A stretch of 7,134 nucleotides of DNA, taken from Chloroflexota bacterium. GTDB taxonomy: Bacteria; Chloroflexota; Anaerolineae; Thermoflexales; Thermoflexaceae. The notes beneath the pieces are model-generated. The model did not search any database and was not told the origin of the DNA. It saw nothing but the letters and a program-made list of their open reading frames with translations. The position numbers were made by a program, and so were the translations under genes. The stretch spans positions 1 through 7,134 of the forward strand of contig JAUQQB010000143.1 in NCBI GenBank assembly GCA_030550075.1, read 5' to 3'. Below, piece by piece: positions 6,235-7,134 of the stretch. The stretch's first letter is position 1; every line of letters begins with the position of its first letter.

Positions 6235-6720
6235 ATGAAGCGGATCGCATTCGGTACAGGAGTTTTATTCGCTCTTATCATAAGCCTCGTCGGGGCAGGC
6301 TGCACCGCAGCGCCCACTCCCACTCCAACGCCCACTGCTGCGCCTATTCCACCGACCCCAACGCCTAAACCCGCTACCCTCAAGGTGGCTTCGGACTCAA
6401 CCCTGGGGCAATTCCTGGTGGATGAACAGGGCCGCACACTCTATCTCTTCCTCAAGGACGCCCAGAAAGAAAGCACCTGTTATGAAGCATGCGCTCAAAA
6501 CTGGCCGCCCCTGCTGACCGCCGGAAAACCGGTCGCCGGTGAAGGAGTCGATGCCGCCCTCATCGGCACCACCACCCGCAAGGATGGCACCATCCAGGCA
6601 ACCTATAACGGCTGGCCGCTGTATTACTTCGCACAAGATCAGAAACCCGGCGACACGAAAGGCCAGGGAGTAAAGGACGTCTGGTATATCGTCTCCCCAA
6701 ACGGAGAGCCCATCAAATAG
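6235..6720 (+). CDS. Lipoprotein with COG4315/PF03640-type repeats (161 aa)
   Basis: ATG 6235 is preceded by GGGAGGG (6224-6230) with a 4-nt spacer. The N-terminus is a basic, hydrophobic signal (MKRIAFGTGVLFALIISLVG) ending in VGAGC, so Cys23 is the likely lipidated residue. Position -3 is Gly where Leu is usual, so the lipobox is slightly atypical. Residues 24-48 are a Pro/Thr-rich linker (repeated PT), as in surface proteins held off the membrane. The rest fits the secreted repeat of unknown function. Copy one is STLGQFLVDEQGRTLYLFL with STCYEACAQNWPPL (80-93). Copy two is YNGWPLYYFAQDQKPGDTKG (124-143) leading to VKDVWYIVSPNG. The conserved Cys82 and Cys86 lie in the family's C-x3-C pattern. 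The biochemical role is unknown; links to redox or metal handling are speculative. The gene stands alone, directly after the palindromic element at 6135-6209. Confidence 0.87.
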   Translation: MKRIAFGTGVLFALIISLVGAGCTAAPTPTPTPTAAPIPPTPTPKPATLKVASDSTLGQFLVDEQGRTLYLFLKDAQKESTCYEACAQNWPPLLTAGKPVAGEGVDAALIGTTTRKDGTIQATYNGWPLYYFAQDQKPGDTKGQGVKDVWYIVSPNGEPIK

Positions 6721-6795
6721 TGTGGAACCTGCAAGGATACGGGGCGCGCTTACCCTGTGATGGACCCATTCTTTGCCCCACTCCCCTTTTCCTCA

Positions 6796-6811
6796 ACAGC
6801 CTGAAGGCTGT
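6796..6811. terminator. Short hairpin downstream of the lipoprotein gene
   Basis: ACAGCC (6796-6801) pairs with GGCTGT (6806-6811) around a TGAA loop, 75 bp after the lipoprotein stop. No T-run follows, although CTTTTCC precedes it. It is a weak candidate for the 3' end of the lipoprotein transcript. Confidence 0.22.
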
Positions 6812-6880
6812 GGGGATCTGATAGATGCCTGGTTTCGGCTGGTGACAGATTGAAGCGGTAGCGACCCCTTGCTTCCAAGT

Positions 6881-6923
6881 ATATTAGGGGCGGGGCCGTC
6901 TTCGGCGGCCCCGCCCCTAATAT
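6881..6923. terminator. Perfect 18-bp hairpin abutting the stop of a minus-strand remnant
   Basis: ATATTAGGGGCGGGGCCG (6881-6898) pairs perfectly with 6906-6923 around the loop TCTTCGG. Its right edge touches the TGA (6924-6926) of the minus-strand fragment described next, so it most likely served as that gene's terminator. It also faces the plus-strand lipoprotein gene and could stop transcripts from both sides. It has A/T pairs at the base and no separate U-tract, as in the hairpin at 4163-4191. Confidence 0.6.
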
Positions 6924-7097
6924 TCAACTTCTCTCCCGACTCTTTCGGGCCGTTGGGCGCGGTCCCTCCTCGCGGTTCATCCGCTCCAGATGGGCCAGCG
7001 CCTCCAGGGACGCCAATACGACAATCTAATCCCTGCCCTTTAGCACCAGGTCGTCCGGGGGATGGAAGTCGATCCCCGCCGGACCGGAATGCAACAA
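6924..7097 (-). pseudogene. C-terminal remnant resembling a TrkA_C/RCK domain protein, with in-frame amber
   Basis: Read on the minus strand, about 57 codons precede the TGA at 6926-6924. They include SGPAGIDFHPPDDLVLKGRD, then an in-frame TAG (7028-7026), then IVVLASLEALAHLERMNREE. The pattern PP-D-LVL-x-G-x-D followed by hydrophobic IVVL and a Leu/Glu helix is typical of the end of TrkA_C (RCK_C) domains, the ligand-binding regulatory part of K+ channels and Trk systems, where a Leu, Arg or Gln would stand at the stop. One CAG to TAG change would explain it. Upstream, the frame runs into the element-like sequence starting near 7099 and no start is visible. The gene thus appears both interrupted and nonsense-mutated. 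Family assignment comes from a short pattern only and is tentative; an alternative is a non-coding coincidence. Confidence 0.45.
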
Positions 7098-7098
7098 G

Positions 7099-7134
7099 TA
7101 GGAGTTACGAAGTTGAAAGCTCTAAAGGTGGGAC
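7099..7134. repeat. Element-like terminus, cut by the window edge
   Basis: TAGGAGTTACG (7099-7109) is identical to 6132-6142 at the left end of the MITE-like element. It is followed by AAGTT where that copy has CAATT, and then by AGCTCTA (7118-7124), which also occurs at the right end of the first element (6204-6210). The last bases, AGGTGGGAC (7126-7134), recur at 3290-3298 beside the hairpin at 3295. This may be the start of an insertion element that interrupted the remnant at 6924-7097. Confidence 0.35.

Noticed and set aside
6313..6372. Short tandem repeat coding for Pro-Thr
   Set aside because: It is an ordinary low-complexity lipoprotein linker, not a separate repeat feature.

Overview
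The window looks like chromosomal DNA of a thermophilic, GC-rich bacterium. The best guess is Chloroflexota (Thermoflexus/Anaerolineae-like). This is inferred from three things: high-GC codon usage, the gene mix (a GH57 glucan-branching-type enzyme, an SH3-like plus YkuD L,D-transpeptidase, a Pro/Thr-linked lipoprotein with PF03640-type repeats), and GC-rich intergenic hairpins without T-tracts. The taxon cannot be proven from the sequence alone.

Layout, left to right. (1) The C-terminal 124 residues of an ABC-2 type permease run off the left edge on +. (2) A gap of about 240 bp holds a weak hairpin and a perfect 17-bp stem-loop. (3) A + strand AIR-synthase/HypE-like protein follows (614-1624). 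(4) A 560-bp AT-richer stretch (1625-2184) has no convincing intact gene and possibly holds a decayed minus-strand gene. (5) A secreted L,D-transpeptidase follows on + (2185-3252). (6) Next on + is a small single-pass membrane protein with an internally duplicated motif (3441-4004). (7) A GC-rich hairpin lies between it and the convergent GH57 gene on - (4217-5902). (8) A divergent intergenic region contains a nested-palindrome, MITE-like element (6135-6209), ending just before (9) a + strand lipoprotein (6235-6720). (10) At the right edge, another strong hairpin abuts the stop codon of a broken minus-strand fragment resembling the C-terminus of a TrkA_C/RCK protein. That fragment has an in-frame amber codon and meets a sequence sharing 11 nt with the end of the MITE-like element.

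The genes do not form one pathway: neighbours are separated by gaps of about 190-560 bp and look like single-gene units. Two themes recur: envelope functions (permease, L,D-transpeptidase, membrane protein, lipoprotein) and repeated intergenic structure. At least four hairpins carry a TTCGG apex, and there are two related mobile-element-like termini. I saw no CRISPR array, tRNA, rRNA, defence system or clearly new multi-gene system. The most unusual signals are intergenic: the hairpin family, the MITE-like element and the interrupted gene at the right edge.
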